Part shown: one piece after another, positions 29,531 through 41,139 of the stretch
How the letters are laid out: every line of letters starts with the position of its first letter
Position numbering within the stretch: the stretch's first letter is position 1
NCBI RefSeq assembly: GCF_000321225.1
Contig: NW_004450286.1
Span: 4,117,321-4,181,320, forward strand
Length of the DNA: 64,000 bases
Direction of reading: 5' to 3'
DNA from: Odobenus rosmarus divergens
Lineage: Eukaryota > Chordata > Mammalia > Carnivora > Odobenidae
Notes under the pieces: model-generated
What the model was told of the DNA's origin: nothing
The model's input: the letters and a program-made list of their open reading frames with translations, nothing else
Database searches by the model: none
Translations under genes and position numbers: made by a program

Positions 29531-30100
29531 CCTTTGTATTGTTCAAAGGTCGTCCTTAGGTCTTTTGCTTTGGCTTAAGGGGCCACTCGCATGACAGCCC
29601 CTGTCAGCTGCACTGTGAGTCAGGGCTCGCTGACACCCAGGAAGAAAAATTGGACCCCTTGGGAGATGGACCGATTTTGGAACATTATTCTTTGCCAGCC
29701 ACGCAGAACACTCCAAGAACAAATAAATTCCAGCACCGCATTTGTAGCAAAACATCAAAAATCTTCCTAGGTAATAGGATCTTCGTGGATATTACGTTTT
29801 TGCATCTTTACAGTTTTTTTGGGGGGGGCGTTAAAAAAAAAAAAAACTGGCTTCTATAATTTCTTCTTATCGGAAAGCATGATGTATTCCTCCAGGCAAC
29901 GTGGGGCTATCTGAGCTGCCACATCTGTATTCCATAGCCCAGCATTTCTGGTGGTGAGCACCCACTTCAGCCACAAAGCTGCGTTGGAGCCCAGGAGGCA
30001 GGAGAGCCCCGTACCGCACACACGCTCAGCTCACTTCTGCAGACTGTCATTCTGAAAGCTGCTCGGACTGTTGCTTTGGTTTCAGTGAATGCAGTCTTAT
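29527..30100 (-). other. LRRTM3: LRRTM3 exon 1: 5' UTR plus ATGG
   Basis: The 3' boundary is firm: on the minus strand the sequence reads AAAGGATGG, then gtatgt, a good splice donor. ATG is at 29530-29528 with A at -3 and G at +4, a strong initiation context. Joining G to GT of exon 2 makes the Gly2 codon and continues the known N terminus. The upstream (higher-coordinate) end is not resolved; I place it near 30.1 kb only as a guess, with no TATA box or clear CpG island to fix it. The stretch contains a 71-codon upstream ORF, listed separately. Confidence 0.7.
29543..29758 (-). other. Upstream ORF (71 codons) in the LRRTM3 leader
   Basis: An ATG-started frame (MMFCYKCGAG...) runs on the minus strand and stops with TGA at 29545-29543, 12 nt before the LRRTM3 start codon. 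It lies in the probable 5' UTR and so would be translated or scanned through if transcription starts above 29758. The peptide has no recognised domain. A regulatory role is inference only. Confidence 0.4.
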
Positions 30101-30665
30101 GTAAAGCTGCCCCCAGTGGTGAAGAACATTATGGGCATGTGCAGAAATGTCTCTCTTTTATCTTGCAAATGAGCAGGCTCTCTGCTGGAAAATAAATGAT
30201 TCTTTTGGGTGGCTCAATGAGAACTGAATGGTCACCGTAATCAATAACTAGCAACATTTTCTGTAATTTCCAAGTCTTGTTTTACAGTTTGGTAATGTCT
30301 TTATTGTCTACGTCCACTTAATCGCTAAACATGTACTGCCTAGAGTTTTCCTGGAGCTTGACATTAAGTTCACAGACCGAATGTCAATTTTTCTTAACCT
30401 CAACGTAGGCTTTGGACTGAAATTTATGAAATGACTTATTGAGCTTTTCACAGAGAGGCATTAACTGCCTGCCCATTTGACCTCTTGGAGTCACAGTGAT
30501 TATATTTTGCAAGGTGTCTCAGGATGCTTAGACACATACATTTTGGAATAGAGGGGATAACTAATGACATATAAATTGATGTGTCCAATAGCTTTTCTGG
30601 TTTTCCTACAAAAGACATAATTGGTTTAATGGCTTCTGGCTTGGTTGGTTGTTTTGGCTGCTGTC

Positions 30666-31151
30666 ATTTGTTTCTTTTTTTTTTTGTATTTTATTTATTT
30701 ATTTTTTATTTACTTTTTGTTATTATGTTATGTTAATCACCATACATTACATCATTAGTTTTTGATGTAGTGTTCCATGATTCATTGTTTGCGTATAACA
30801 TCCAGTGCTCCATGCAGTACGTGCCTTCTTTAATACCCATCACCAGGCTAACCCATCCCCCCACTCTCCTCCCCTCTAGAACCCTCAGTTTGTTTCTCAG
30901 AGTCCATAGTCTCTCATGGTTCGTCTCCCCCTCCAATTTCCCCCCCTTCATTCTTCCCTTCCTGCTATCTTCTTCTTTTTTTTTTCTTAACATATATTGC
31001 ATTATTTGTTTCTGAGGTACAGATCTGTGATTCATCAGTCTTACACAATTCACAGCACTCACCATAGCACATACCCTCCCCAATGTCTATCACCCAGCCA
31101 CCCCATCCCTCCCACCCTCAGTTTGTTTCCTGAGATTAAGAATTTGTTTCT
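30666..31151 (-). mobile_element. L1 3' end, antisense, about 465 bp
   Basis: Poly-T, then the reverse of the L1 3' UTR (catgattcattgtttgcg, gtttgtttctcagagtcc, catatattgcattatttg), between duplications atttgtttct (30666-30675 and 31142-31151). In the same orientation as LRRTM3 and a short distance upstream of its leader. Apparent ORFs here are L1 UTR shadows. Confidence 0.93.
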
Positions 31152-31244
31152 AATTAGAAGAGAAATAAACAATTTTTAGTGCGAGTAGAAGAATCAAGAG
31201 ATCATTTGGTCCAGTTTATTGATGCTGCTGCTATTTATTGCACT

Positions 31245-31475
31245 AATAATGTTTATTGAGCACTTCCTAAGTGTTTTAAATGAGTGATCTTGTTTTATCT
31301 TTAAACAATATTATGATGTAGGTCCCTTTATAACCTTCATTTTAAAGTTAAGAAAACTGAGGCTTGGAGAGATAACTTGATGAAATTCATGCAGCAAGTA
31401 AGTGGCAGAGCTGAGATTCAAAGCCATCTCCCTCTTTCTCTTGGACTTTTAACCACTAGATGATCCTGCTTCAGC
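31245..31475 (-). repeat. MIR SINE, antisense
   Basis: gtttattgagcacttcctaa, aagaaaactgaggcttggag, aagtggcagagctgagattc and ttttaaccactagatgatcc. Confidence 0.88.
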
Positions 31476-31644
31476 AGCAGTGTTATCTTCATCTGAAAAT
31501 GAGTCAAGTGAAAATTAGCCTGATTAGGATACTGGGTCAAGGAAGTTGTAATATCAATCAATCAATCAATCAATCTTGCTTCCTAGGTTTGTATAAACTT
31601 CTTTGGTATGATTCTTTGAAAGAAGTATTATAAAAACTAATGAG

Positions 31645-31890
31645 AAGCAGTTTAGTCTAGTGATTAAGAGTATGCATTTTTGCACCTAGGATCAAATCCT
31701 GGCTACAAATTGTGAGCTATGTAGACTTGAATAGGTTACTTATCTTCTCTATGCCTCATTTTCTCTTCTACAAAATAGGTATGGTAACAAAAAAACATTT
31801 CATAGAGGGTTTGAGAATTGTCAACTTAATATCTGTAAAATACTTAGAATAGTGTGTAGCACATAATAAACCTGTGCTAGCTGTTATTTG
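31645..31890 (+). repeat. MIR SINE, sense
   Basis: gtctagtgattaagagtatg, ggatcaaatcctggctacaa and agaatagtgtgtagcacata. It lies 170 bp from an opposite MIR, separated by an (ATCA)n run at about 31555-31575. Confidence 0.85.
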
Positions 31891-32384
31891 AATATCAACT
31901 TTATTGTATTTGCTGTCATTGCATATTGTTTAGTATTGAATATTGACTATAGCGACTATCATTAACTCACAAAGAGCCTCTTCAACAAACATTTTATGTT
32001 GTTCACAGTGGATTTCTAGGATTCACTCAGTCTTACCTTCTTACCTTCTTTTAATAAGAAAACTTCCTAAATCTCCATCATCTCAACTTTGTCTTTAAAA
32101 TGAATCTTTTGGTTCTGTGGACCATAACTAGTAATTAATGTTTAATTCTTTCTTCCCTAAAGCAGAATATGGTAACATCTGTCCCATAGAGAAAATCGTT
32201 TAAAGATAAATAGTATACGTTAAAAAGTTTGCCTTGTCAGTCTTTGTCAGGTGAATTGGCTGTGGAAAACCCCAGAGAACTTTCACATTCTCTAAGGATG
32301 AGGAGTTTGGTAGTTGTTAGTCATGACAATCAAAAGGGTCCCACAGAAGTGGTACAATGAGAATCACCAATTCCTCAGATAGGA

Positions 32385-32570
32385 TGGTATTGAAAGGGCA
32401 GTGGTTCCTCCCAAATTATCCATGCTATTAATGCATATAAAACCCCCAGAGAGCTTGTTAAACATAAATTTCTCAGTCTTTCCCTCAAGATTCTGATTCA
32501 TGGGATGGTAGAGGCTGCACTTAACAACACACTGATGGACAAGGAATTTTAAGAAATGCACTGTAAGGGA
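32385..32570 (+). mobile_element. MER5-type (hAT-Charlie) relic
   Basis: cccccagagagcttgttaaa, ctcaagattctgattcatgg and caaggaattttaagaaatgc follow the MER5 order. Both ends are poorly preserved. Confidence 0.6.
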
Positions 32571-32634
32571 GTGATTAAAAATAATAAATTTTCTCCTACT
32601 TGGAAGAAAGGATATAAAAATTTATGATATTGTG

Positions 32635-32745
32635 ATGCAAGTTCCATGAGGACAAAGATAGTGTTTTGTCTACTTCAGTTTCTCTAATACCTAGAAGAGC
32701 ACTTGACACATAATAGATGCTCAGTTATTGAATAAATACCAGTTT
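32635..32745 (+). repeat. L2 (LINE-2) 3' tail
   Basis: gttccatgaggacaaagata, ctaatacctagaagagcact and cagttattgaataaatac follow the L2 tail consensus. Confidence 0.75.
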
Positions 32746-33183
32746 TATGGGGGTCACAAGTACATTTGATGGGGAACAAAGTGCTTATGTAATGCTAGTC
32801 TTGTGCACATGGGATTGATCTCTGCAGAGTTCCTGAGCCAATGATATTGGATACAATTTTGGAGAAAGTATTCTTAAAAGACTATGTGTAAAATGGCAAG
32901 AAACTAGAAAGTGGAAACATTTAGATGGTCAGCAAGTGATCTCTACTTTTTATGTAGATATCTCATCTTCATAGTTAAATCATAAATTTCATAAGAACAG
33001 TAAATATACTTTTGAATATTTCCTTTGACATGTTACAGCTTTTATCATCTAACATCCCAAATGGGACTTGACAACTTGTATCTATTAAAAAGTACTAGAA
33101 GAAATCATATTTATAACTTCTCTCTCATATCTCTGTTGCTTGAGAGCCCCTGATTTTTCTCCTTACTTTCCTTGCTTCTCCAT

Positions 33184-33400
33184 GGAAAATAGCTTTTGAT
33201 TTTTATTTATTTATTGAGAGAGAGAGAGAATGGTAGAGAGAGAGCATGAGAGGGAAGAGGGTCAGAGGGAGAAGTAGACTCCCTGCTGAGCAGGGAGCCC
33301 CATGCGGGACTCAATCGTGGGACTCCAGGATCATGACCTGAGCTGAAGGCAGTTGCTTAACCAACTGAGCCACCCAGGTGCCCCGGAAAATAGCTTTTGA
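33184..33400 (-). mobile_element. Can-SINE, antisense, perfect target duplication
   Basis: Starts tttttatttatttattgaga and ends gagccacccaggtgcccc; duplication ggaaaatagcttttga at 33184-33199 and 33385-33400. First Can-SINE after the SINE-free interval. Confidence 0.96.
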
Positions 33401-34675
33401 GATGTCTGTTTTGCCAAACAGCTGCAGAGGGCTACTCTACAGTGGCTGGAGGCCCCATCAACTTTGTGCTGCTTCTTTTTCCTTCATTCCCCGGTGACAA
33501 GAACACAGATGAACACTGAAAATGTAGTTCCCTCACTCTGCTTTTCCTGGGAAAAATTTTGGATTATTTATGGTGAATAACATTCTTTTCTGTGTTTCAC
33601 ACCTTGTCCTTAGGTTTCAGTCATTTTCTGATACCTTGGCTTCTGATCTCATCTTGCTCCATAGTTCTGACTTCACCCTCACTTTCGCATTCAGTCTCAT
33701 GATTGATATTTCCTCTTAATATGGATCATTGGTTTCTTCCTTAATAGTAATGAATAGCCATTCTTGTCCTGGGTCTGACCCCAGTTACTCTGTGTGGCCC
33801 CTACCTTGGCACTAGCCTGTAAGCTGGCATCACCACCCGGTCTGTCTGGGTTCAATGAAGAGGGGCTAGCAGAAAACTCCAAAAATAACATAATATGGTT
33901 CAAAGCAGATTGAATACTTGAGACTGCAGAAATTAGCCCAAAGACATAGAGTCTTTTCTTTTCAAAAGAAAGAAAAAAACCCTTTATATTCTAAATTATT
34001 TTAGCAACTTTCTATTGTACTTTTAAAAGTTTATTCTCCTTTTACTTGTTGACTATAGCAAGATGATTAGTTTTGATTTGCCTTTCAACAGAACCAAAAT
34101 TATACTACATTGTGTATTTAAAATTCTTTTGCACTTACCACCATATACAGAACAAACCATAAACTACCTGACAAGTTAAATGATCCCAATGAATCTAGGG
34201 CCTTAATGATTTATACAATTATGAAACGTAGTCATGTACCTAAAGACTTTTGAAAACTGTATGTATGTATTTTAAATAGCTGTGCATATTTTGCTTAAAT
34301 TGGGTAAACAAATTCTAACTAAGTGTATAATGCCCAACTTCAATCCACTATGAAATTGAATTGCCAAAAAAACTTAGAAGATCAGGGCTTAAAGAAGATG
34401 TACTGATATATTAACATGGGTTGGCCTCAGGATTTCATTCATTTAACAAATGCATCGTTTGGGTACCTGCTATGTACTAGATGCTGTTCCAGACACTTGG
34501 AATACATCGGTGTACAAAACAAAGGTCTAAGCTTATATTCTAAAGGGGTGACATGGACAAAAAAAAACCCCACCTAAATAGTATATTATTAGGTAGTATG
34601 TTTTATAGAGAAAAGAAAAGTGAGAATATGGAAGATTGGGAGTGTAGGGGGCGAGGTAAATTGTAATTTTACTTT

Positions 34676-34889
34676 TGAAAAAGTTTTTATTTAAATTCCA
34701 GTTAGTTGACATACACTGTAATATTAGTTTTCAGGTATAGAATTTAGTGATTCAACCCTTATATACAACACCCTATGCTCATCACAAGTGTACTCCTCAT
34801 CCCCATCACCTATTTAACCCATCCCCCAACCACCTCCCCTCTGGTAACCATCAGTTTGTGCTCTATAGTTAAAAGTCTGTTTCTTGTAA
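34676..34889 (-). mobile_element. Older L1 3' end, antisense, inside an ancient repeat
   Basis: Sequence agtttttatttaaattccag through catcaccta and cctctggtaaccatcagttt to gtctgtttcttg matches an older carnivoran L1 3' UTR in reverse. Its relative at 10875-11008 shares the same start. No clear target duplication. Confidence 0.8.
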
Positions 34890-35428
34890 TGTTAAATTTT
34901 GGGATGGTTAGGGCCACTAAGAAAGTGGCTTAAGCAAAACCTGGGAGGAGATGAGGTTGTTAACCTTAAATATATAAGGGGAGTGGCTAGTCTGAAGGCC
35001 CTCAAGTGGGAAATCATATGTTCAATGAGTTGCAAACAGGCCCATCTATCTAGAATGGAGAGAGCAAGGAGTAGAGGGATTGGAGATGAAGTCAGAGAGG
35101 TATTAGGTACTGGGTCATGGAGGGCTTCTTATGCCACTGTAAAAACTTTGGTTTTCTTCTGAAGAAAACTGGGAACCAACTCAAGATTTTGTTCAGACTA
35201 AAGATATGATCAAGTTACCTATTGAGAGGATCACTCATACTGCTGTTATGGGAATAAACTCAAAAGGGACAAGAATAAAAGCGGGGAGGTCAGTAAGGAG
35301 GCCATTGTACCAATCCAGGAGAGAGATGATGGTGACTTGGGCCAGTTCAGAAGCAGTGAAAGTGATGAGAATTGGTTATTTTTTGGATATATGTTTAGGT
35401 AAAACCAACAGGAGTTTTCTAACGGATT

Positions 35429-35940
35429 AGAAGTAGAGGTATGATATGAGGAATTCTTAATCTCAGGAAACAAACTGAGGATTGCTGGAGTGGTGGGGGG
35501 TGGGAGGGATGGGGTGGCTGGGTGATAGACATTGGGGAGGGTATGTGCTATGGTGAGTGCTGTGAATTGTGTAAGACTGTTGAATCACAGATCTGTACTT
35601 CTGAAACAAATAATGCAATATCTGTTAAAAAAAAAAAGAAGATAGCAGGAGGGGAAGAATGAAGGGGGGGAAATCGGAGGGGGAGACGAACCATGAGACA
35701 CTAGGGACTCTGAAAAACAAACTGAGGGTTCTAGAGGGAAGGGGTTTGGGAGGATGGGTTAGCCTGGTGATGGGTATTAAAGTGGGCACGTTCTGCGTGG
35801 AGCACTGGGTGTTATATGCAAACAATGAATCATGGAACACTACATCAAAAACTAATGATGTAATGTATGGTGATTAACATAACATAATAATAAAAAAATA
35901 AATAAATAAATAAACTAAAAAAAAGAAGTAGAGGTCTGAG
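35429..35940 (+). mobile_element. L1 3' end, sense, about 480 bp with target-site duplication
   Basis: L1 3' UTR runs from caggaaacaaactgaggatt through gaatcacagatctgtact to aaaactaatgatgtaatg and an (AAATA)n tail. Flanks agaagtagaggtatga (35429-35444) and agaagtagaggtctga (35924-35939) are a target duplication with one mismatch. It interrupts an ancient repeat that resumes afterwards. Confidence 0.95.
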
Positions 35941-36873
35941 ATAGAGAAATTAAAGATGATTCCTGTTTTATACGTTGAGCAACTAGAGGGATGGTGAAGC
36001 CATCAGCTGCTTCTTTGGGTCAAGTTTTGGTAATAGGATCAACAATTCTCCAGAGGAATTTATAAATAAACTTTGGAAACACCAAAAAAAGTCAACACAT
36101 TTGAATTAACTTGAAGTTTGGCTCTCACTTTTTTTCAATTTTGTGAGACTTTAATTTTTGAAAACATCTTCTTGATAGTAGGTCCCATCCCCTAATGTAT
36201 TTTAAAATACAAAGGACCATGATATATTTTACAATATTTTGTAAAATGATTAGCAAAATTAGCCACTAAACAACAGTAACATGGATTTTATTCTGATGGC
36301 CTAGACAGAGGCAATGTCTTTGCATATGGCCTTGGAGTGCAATGGAACCAGAAGCTTTGATGAAAACTGAAAGTTACATAAAGACCAGATATGGGAACAT
36401 TTGGACTAAGTGTACTGGAAAATAAATTCGGTGCATCCAAAATGTCCTTCTAATTTAGAGAATGATATATACTTTTTATTGTGAAAGTCAGTTGACATTT
36501 GGAATTTAGAACTGATTCTGGCCAAACTTCTCAGGGTTTCAGTTTGCTTATCTGCAAAATGGGACTCATAAAACCTGTGTTATGAATCCCTAAGGCTTTT
36601 ATTTAGGATCGATTTCCGTAATTTATGGGCAAATACTTTGTAGACTATAAAGTGGTATAAAATGTTTCTGGAACACTAACATGACCAAAAGCGGAGTCAG
36701 AATTTACCAATATAATAAAAAAAATTCTCCAGTATTCCTTTTCTACACTTTTAATACCACAACCATTTATTATTATACAGCATACATTGTTGACATTCTG
36801 TATTCTAACTCATGAAGTGCTTTCACCAATAAATGCATGTGGTTTTTGTTTTGTTTTTTTGTTTTTTGTTTTG

Positions 36874-37084
36874 AGGATTTTATTTATTTGAGAGAGAGAG
36901 AGAGAAAGAGAGAGAGAGAAAGAGAGAGAGAATGAACAGTGGGGAAGGGCAGAGGGAGAGCAAAAGAGGGAGAAGCAAACTCCCTGTTGAGCAGGAAGCC
37001 TGATGTGGGGCTCCATCCCAGGACCCCGAGATCATGACCTGAGCCCAAGGCAGACGCTTAATGGACTGAGCCACCCAGGCGCCC
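36874..37084 (-). mobile_element. Can-SINE, antisense
   Basis: Starts aggattttatttatttgaga and ends gagccacccaggcgcccc, with a long GA-rich segment (gagagaaagagagagag) in between. No convincing target duplication; a G/T-rich tract precedes it. Confidence 0.93.
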
Positions 37085-37681
37085 CATTTGATCTAGATAT
37101 TGTAAAAAGCTTAACCTTTTTGACTCAGTTACCCTATCATGTGGTAGAGTTGTCAGAATGCTAACAAAGAGTTCCCTACAGCTATGAGTATGAGTTTCTT
37201 TATTTCTAGCTGTAAGAATACTCATATGCATTTGTACATTTGTAATTATATCCTGATTTTTCATAAGAGCATTAACATGTCTCTGAAATATCCTTAGTTT
37301 CCATCTGCTTGCTTCAAGGGCTCTATTAAAAACCCTGTTTGGTCACATATGGTTATGAGTGGACATCCCTGACTTAAATAAATGGATAAACAAAGTTCCA
37401 GGTCTGACCATTAAAATGGTCTCTCAGTGTCTTTCTGAAATGAAGCAAACTCCAGTGAGTGAGACCTTATAGGGTTATCTAGCACATGTCCCTGAAGGTA
37501 CATTTATGCTGTAGCACCAGTCCACATTTTCAGGTTTCATTGCATTCCTCACTTTACTTTCTTCAGAGATAGCCCTAAGCTAAATTTGGGGATAGGAAAA
37601 AATAACAGACTCTTAAAGAATAACACTTCGTGGAAGACTTCTGAAGACTGAAAAGACTACATGACTCTGAGGAAATAATTG

Positions 37682-38160
37682 TTTATTTTTTTCAGTGGAA
37701 ATTTAAAAACATACACAAAAGTAGAGAAAATAGTATAATAAACCTCAACTTCAACAACTATCAATATTTTGCTAACTTTTTTTTCCATCTATCCCTGTCC
37801 CTATTCCCACATACACACACACCCTATTTTTTCCCTGGAGTATTTTAAAAGCACATCTCAGAAATCATCTCGCTTTACCCATATATATTTAATATGCAAC
37901 TCCAGCCAATAGACTCTTAGTTTAACCATCCAGCATTATTGCACCTAACAAAATTAACAGTAATTTCATAAAGTTGTTTTGTAGTCAAGATTTAAGCAAA
38001 GCACAGATACTGCATTTGGCTTTCATGTTTCTGAAATCCCTTTAATTTTTCAGTGCCATTAATTTGTTGGGAGATGCCAGGTCATTTGGACTTTATCTTG
38101 TTCCATACTCTGCATTTGGTTGATTGCTTCCCCTGGTGTCATTTAACTTGCAAGGAGTAA
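37682..38160 (-). repeat. Ancient L1-like (L1M-type) 3' region
   Basis: acatacacaaaagtagagaa, cctggagtattttaaaagca, cacctaacaaaattaacagt and tttggttgattgcttcccct match the same family as 49850-51490. Confidence 0.6.
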
Positions 38161-38949
38161 GTTTTAATGACACGTATGTTGAACAAGGATCCATTTATTA
38201 ATTTAAGCAGGATATCCAGCCCCAAAGGATACGTAGACATCTATTTACTTTTGGTAGCAAATCTAAGACTTGCCAAACTTTTGAGTAAACTGAGACTTAG
38301 AGCTCAGAAGGAAAAAAAAAAGTATTTCTGTTTTGTGGTATTTATACTACCAAGGAATTCAGTAATGGGTCAAATGGCAAGTTTGGGTGTGGGAATTAAT
38401 ATTAAGGTGTCGCGAGTCTATGTTGGCTTAATGTTCATATTTACCAGTATTTCTGCTCACCCCTTTCCATCACACTTGCCCATAGTCAGCAAAAGCAATT
38501 ATTTGATGTTCCTTGCTAAACAAAACTAATTTTTGTGTGGATGTTGAGGTATTCTAACAAAGGCTCAAAAAATTCCTTTCAAGAGAATAGAAATCAAAAG
38601 TCACTTATAGTCATTTATACTGAGAGAAATCAGTTTTCTGGCTTTTCATTTAGAAAAAAATCCATGAAGGAATTTGTAAGAACGAGAGTCACACTGTAAA
38701 ATTTACAGTCCTGTGTATATATTCCCAAATTTCTTGTAATTTCTTGCAGTAAAACAGAGGAGTTTAAGAGTAACTATAAACATCTCTTAACCAAATGTGC
38801 ACCTTTAATATTTGATGTTCTACTTTGCATGTATGGCTGTGCTTTGAATATAAAGGCAGTATTGTTTAAATGCTATCATAATAAACATTTTTCTATATTT
38901 GCTTCACACATATTCTGATGTAACAAGAATTTTTTTAAAAAAAATTCTG

Positions 38950-39256
38950 TTCTGGCCCATTTTAGTTTGCTTTAACAGAATACCACAGATTGGATGGCTT
39001 TTAAACAACAGAAATTTATTTCTTACAGTTCCAGAGTCTGGAAGTCTGAAATCAAGAAGCCAGCAGATTCCATGTCTGTTGAGGGCCTCACGTGACTCAG
39101 GGGCTCTTGTATAAGGGCACTAATTCCTTCATGAGGGCTCTCCCCTTATAACCTAATCACCTCCCCAAGGCCCCACCTCCAAATACCATCACATTGGGGA
39201 TTAGATTTCAACATATAAATGTGGAGGGGGCACACGAACATTCAGTCTATAGCATT
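38950..39256 (-). mobile_element. MLT1-type LTR (ERVL-MaLR relic), antisense
   Basis: Reading plus: aacagaataccacagattgg, aacaacagaaatttatttct, gagggctctccccttataac, ccccacctccaaatacca, which is the reverse of an MLT1 solo LTR. Only LTR sequence remains; no internal or coding part is seen. Confidence 0.85.
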
Positions 39257-39854
39257 TTCTATGTATTTCTAAAGCATTGTATATAACAGTTTCAATTGGT
39301 TCCACTAGTATATTTTAAAGTCTGCCTTCCTGACAAATATATCAGCATTAAGGATTAAATTCCCCAGCCACCAGGTGGGGAAAGATAACAGAAGTCTTGA
39401 TTTGGATTAAAAACCATAATGTCCCATTGGTTAGTTTTATTTTTGTTTTTGAAACTGTAAATCTGATATTTTTGATTTTATGCTGCTGACCTAAAAGATA
39501 GGAGACTTTTGAGAGAAGAGAAACTGCATAGGTTTGCAATGTAGTGGCAGAGAATAGGAGCCTATGGGTCCTTATATTACACTAAAATGTATCAGTCTAT
39601 TTGGGGACTCTCTTAAACTGGTCTGGAGATACCTTCTGTGTGTTGTTAATGTTAATCCGGATTGAAGACTAGTTCCCTTAAGAGTGCAGGGCAGGCGAGT
39701 TGGGGGGGGGATGGGGATGCTTAGGAATCTCCTGAGGCTAACAGCAGAGCCCCCGTGTGGCAAAATTGTGACTCAGGCAGAAATTGACTTAGTCCCTGGA
39801 AGCAAATGCTACAGGTCCTTAATAAAAGTAAAATTTCTTTATCTGGTCCTGGGT

Positions 39855-40060
39855 TGAGAATTTATTTAGTGAATATCTATCAAGCTCTTCTGCTGTTCTT
39901 TGTGCTGAGGATAGAACAGTGAAAAAGACAAAGTGCCTACCATTAGAGGACTTGCATTCTAGTTAATGAGATAGTAAAAAATAAACACGATAGTCACACA
40001 GCAATGCCAACTAGAGATAAGTGCTATGAAGACAAATAACAGAGGATAAGGGGTAGTGAC
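39855..40060 (+). repeat. Ancient mammalian repeat, family not assigned
   Basis: gaggatagaacagtgaaaaa, gaggacttgcattctagtta and agataagtgctatgaagaca match the left part of the 34440-36000 family. Confidence 0.5.
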
Positions 40061-41139
40061 GGTTTTATAGAATAGTCAGAAAATCCCTTTCTGAGGACTT
40101 CACATTTGAGAGCAAGTAGGAAGCAACTCATGTGACTTTCTGTTCTCTCTTCCAGATTTTCATTGATCACCACCAGCATTTTTACTGTGGTTTCAGGCAG
40201 CCACTGCTCCCCACCTCCCACCCCCGTACCATGACAGGTCAGCCCCAGAGAAGGCATGTTCTCTTTTTGGAACAAGTAGCACAGCTGAAAGTTTACACAA
40301 AATTTGAAATTTTTTAAAAAATAAGAGACTTCGGAGATCACACAATAAGAACAAACAGAAAGATAACTCACAAAATGAATCTTACACCGAGTTGGCTTTC
40401 TTAGACTCAGTTTTCTGATGAGGGGTCAGTGCCAGGAATATTTGCCCCATCAGACGCCATCCCGCCCACGCAGAGACTGTTGCAGTGCTCATCAAATCCT
40501 CACACAGCAGGCCCACGATTCAACCAGGAGTTTCACACATACAATAAGTTCACACATGCAATAACTTTCCTCCAAGTACCTCCTTACCTCTTAGTGATTT
40601 TCTCTCATCTCCAGTACTTTGTCCTTGGATGCCTACAGTGACCTGGTTCTTTCTGGATATTTTTTCCACTTATCAACAAATGAATTCTATGGTATTAACT
40701 GATAATGGGTTTAGAGTATTAGCTTTCTCAGTGTACTTGAAATTTAACAGGTAACTGAAAAATTGAAAATATTAAGGAATCAAGAAATGAATTTTATGTA
40801 CATAGTTTGAGAAGTAAATATGAGAAAAAACTTGTACTGAAAATATCCATACTTGCTTCTCCTTCTCAGCTTCTTCACCAGTTACTCTTTTCAGAGTCAG
40901 TGACTATTTTAGCTACTATTTTTTTCTCATAATATTTCTGAATTTTATTGATATTTTCATTTCTTGCTATTTTAACCGAAGATTAATACCATAGTTCCTC
41001 TTACTTTCCTACTTCTCATATTAATACAGTATTAAATAAATAGTACTTAAGATGACTATGTAAGCAATGATGCTGCCAGGTTAAGTGGTATACCGGATTA
41101 TGTTCACATTCTCATTCAACTTTTTGTTTTTCTTGCAGT

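Larger units (their letters stand above)
34440..36000 (+). repeat. Ancient mammalian interspersed repeat split by two L1s
   Basis: Pieces 34440-34675, 34890-35428 and 35941-36000 read as one old repeat: gtacctgctatgtactag, ggtcatggagggcttctt, aggatcactcatactgct, gagagagatgatggtgac. The pattern is common in mammalian introns, but I cannot assign a family name with confidence. Frames of 74-87 codons here are repeat shadows. Confidence 0.6.

Noticed and set aside
30733..31083. 116-codon minus-strand frame and its plus-strand partners
   Set aside because: Entirely inside the L1 3' UTR; near-identical frames recur at 35659 and 47050 because the repeat recurs.
31555..31575. Short regularly spaced repeats as a CRISPR-like array
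   Set aside because: It is an uninterrupted (ATCA)n microsatellite in a mammalian genome; there are no spacers.
34899..35430. Two plus-strand frames of 87 and 74 codons
   Set aside because: Both are inside the ancient interspersed repeat; similar text occurs at many mammalian loci.
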